64,000 bases of DNA, taken from contig NC_090711.1 of assembly GCF_040954835.1 (NCBI RefSeq), positions 3,603,501 to 3,667,500 on the forward strand. The letters run 5' to 3'. The notes beneath the pieces were generated by a model. The model was not told where the DNA came from. It was given only the letters and a program-made list of their open reading frames with translations, and did no database searches. How positions within the stretch are numbered: the first letter of the stretch is position 1; every line of letters starts with the position of its first letter. Made by a program: the position numbers and the translations under genes. Positions 63,201-64,000 of this stretch are shown piece after piece. The DNA is from Lepisosteus oculatus (lineage: Eukaryota; Chordata; Actinopteri; Semionotiformes; Lepisosteidae).

Positions 63201-64000
63201 CAAATGCATGTTTGTTGCTGCAGAAATGAATAATACAATTCAGGCTAGATGCGTCTCTTAAGACACTGTGAATCTTTGCGTTTCATGGCGTGATGTACTT
63301 TTTGCAAATCCTGTCTCCTAGAGAAGTCCATGATCATGAGGGCCCACATGGTGTCCTCTGATGTGCAAAATCTTCCAGCTTTCAGTTCGTCACTGAAGAC
63401 TTAAAAACAAAAAGGCAAAAAATGTACTTATATATTTTTTATTTGTTGGAAAGCATCAAGTCACATGGTTAAAATCTATATAGTTTTATTAATCTTTTTT
63501 TGGCTTGCATTATCAGTCTTCTAAACTACTCAAAATTATCCTAATAATTTAGCAGATGTCACAGACGAGCTAGGTGGGCACTTTTCTTCTTTTGATGAGC
63601 ATTTTGTTTTTTTGTTCCCTTATGTCCAAAGACTACGTATGGTCACACCCCTGCTGTATGATCTTCAATGCAGTATTAGATGCATGGCCCAATCAATGCT
63701 ACAGCAAGAAGCCTTTCTTAATAAACACTCTATTGACTAGTTTCTCAAGTTTTGCTAATTTTCATCTATTAACCTTTTACCTTCCATTACCAGCGAGAGC
63801 AGAGCTTTCTAGCTTACTCGTTGAGCAATCGATAGTCTATGAATATTCTTATCAGTAACAGTGCTTCTCGGAAAAATGTCACCGCTTGGACAAAGGAATA
63901 GAAGGAGCTCTTTGAAAGGGAGAACCGAAGGAAAGTGTTTTGTAAATGCAAGGGCGTAAAATGTTAAGGTGGTAAGGTTACTGGGGTCACCAGCACAATC
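60263..64000. other. Noncoding DNA to the window end, no gene seen
   Basis: AT-rich sequence with short frames only. A plus-strand frame of 91 codons at 61997-62272 and one of 94 codons at 63574-63858 show no domain or splice structure. No RNA gene or recognised repeat. Confidence 0.55.

Noticed and set aside
1-64000. CRISPR arrays, bacterial operons, phage or integron features
   Set aside because: No regularly spaced repeats or ribosome-site-linked frames. The intron-bearing nuclear tRNA and fish-type repeats point to a vertebrate chromosome.

Overview
The window looks like vertebrate nuclear DNA with almost no protein-coding content, most likely from a ray-finned fish outside the teleosts (gar, sturgeon or bowfin type). 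No open frame exceeds about 180 codons. None of the frames reads as a known protein or joins into a spliced gene. The base composition is AT-rich and mixed, with homopolymer runs, microsatellites and old interspersed repeats. The lineage guess rests on repeats whose sequence I recall from such genomes, mainly the element near 16.5 kb, and not on any gene.

The one secure gene is an intron-containing nuclear tRNA-Tyr(GUA) at 51191-51277, with a complete cloverleaf, both internal RNA polymerase III promoter boxes and a 14-nt intron just 3' of the anticodon. Everything else is noncoding or decayed. A roughly 500-bp stretch on the minus strand at 49.5-50.0 kb reads like broken coding sequence of unknown identity. 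A shorter acidic frame lies at 24.7-24.9 kb.

Layout. 1-4.4 kb holds candidate CTCF-like sites, a 16-bp hairpin beside a 141-bp near-perfect palindrome, a hAT-like repeat end and a perfect 18-bp inverted repeat. 4.8-5.6 kb is GC-richer with a 37-bp tandem duplication. 8.6-16.8 kb carries two copies of one interspersed family, homeodomain-motif-rich AT blocks and the gar/sturgeon-type repeat. 18.6-25.7 kb has another AT-rich inverted-repeat block, a TAA microsatellite, small CpG-rich patches and a repeat with a 'tatagcgcc' motif. 26.4-26.7 kb is a CpG-rich, pyrimidine-rich patch that resembles an orphan promoter. 27-46 kb is mostly featureless, with a TATA/octamer cluster at 38.2 kb, paired GATTAATC sites at 39.3 kb, a CT-rich tract at 40.2 kb and simple repeats at 43-44 kb. 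46.5 kb has the most complete copy of the interspersed family. 51 kb has the tRNA, 58.1 kb a hAT-like MITE, and 59.8-60.3 kb another old retroelement-like repeat.

The overall picture is an intergenic desert, or a very large intron, of a vertebrate chromosome that may hold developmental enhancers. Conservation cannot be tested here, so enhancer calls are hypotheses. I found no gene system, operon, CRISPR array or intact mobile element. The most distinctive signals are the 141-bp palindrome and a strong apparent excess of the heptamer TACTGTA/TACAGTA across the whole window.
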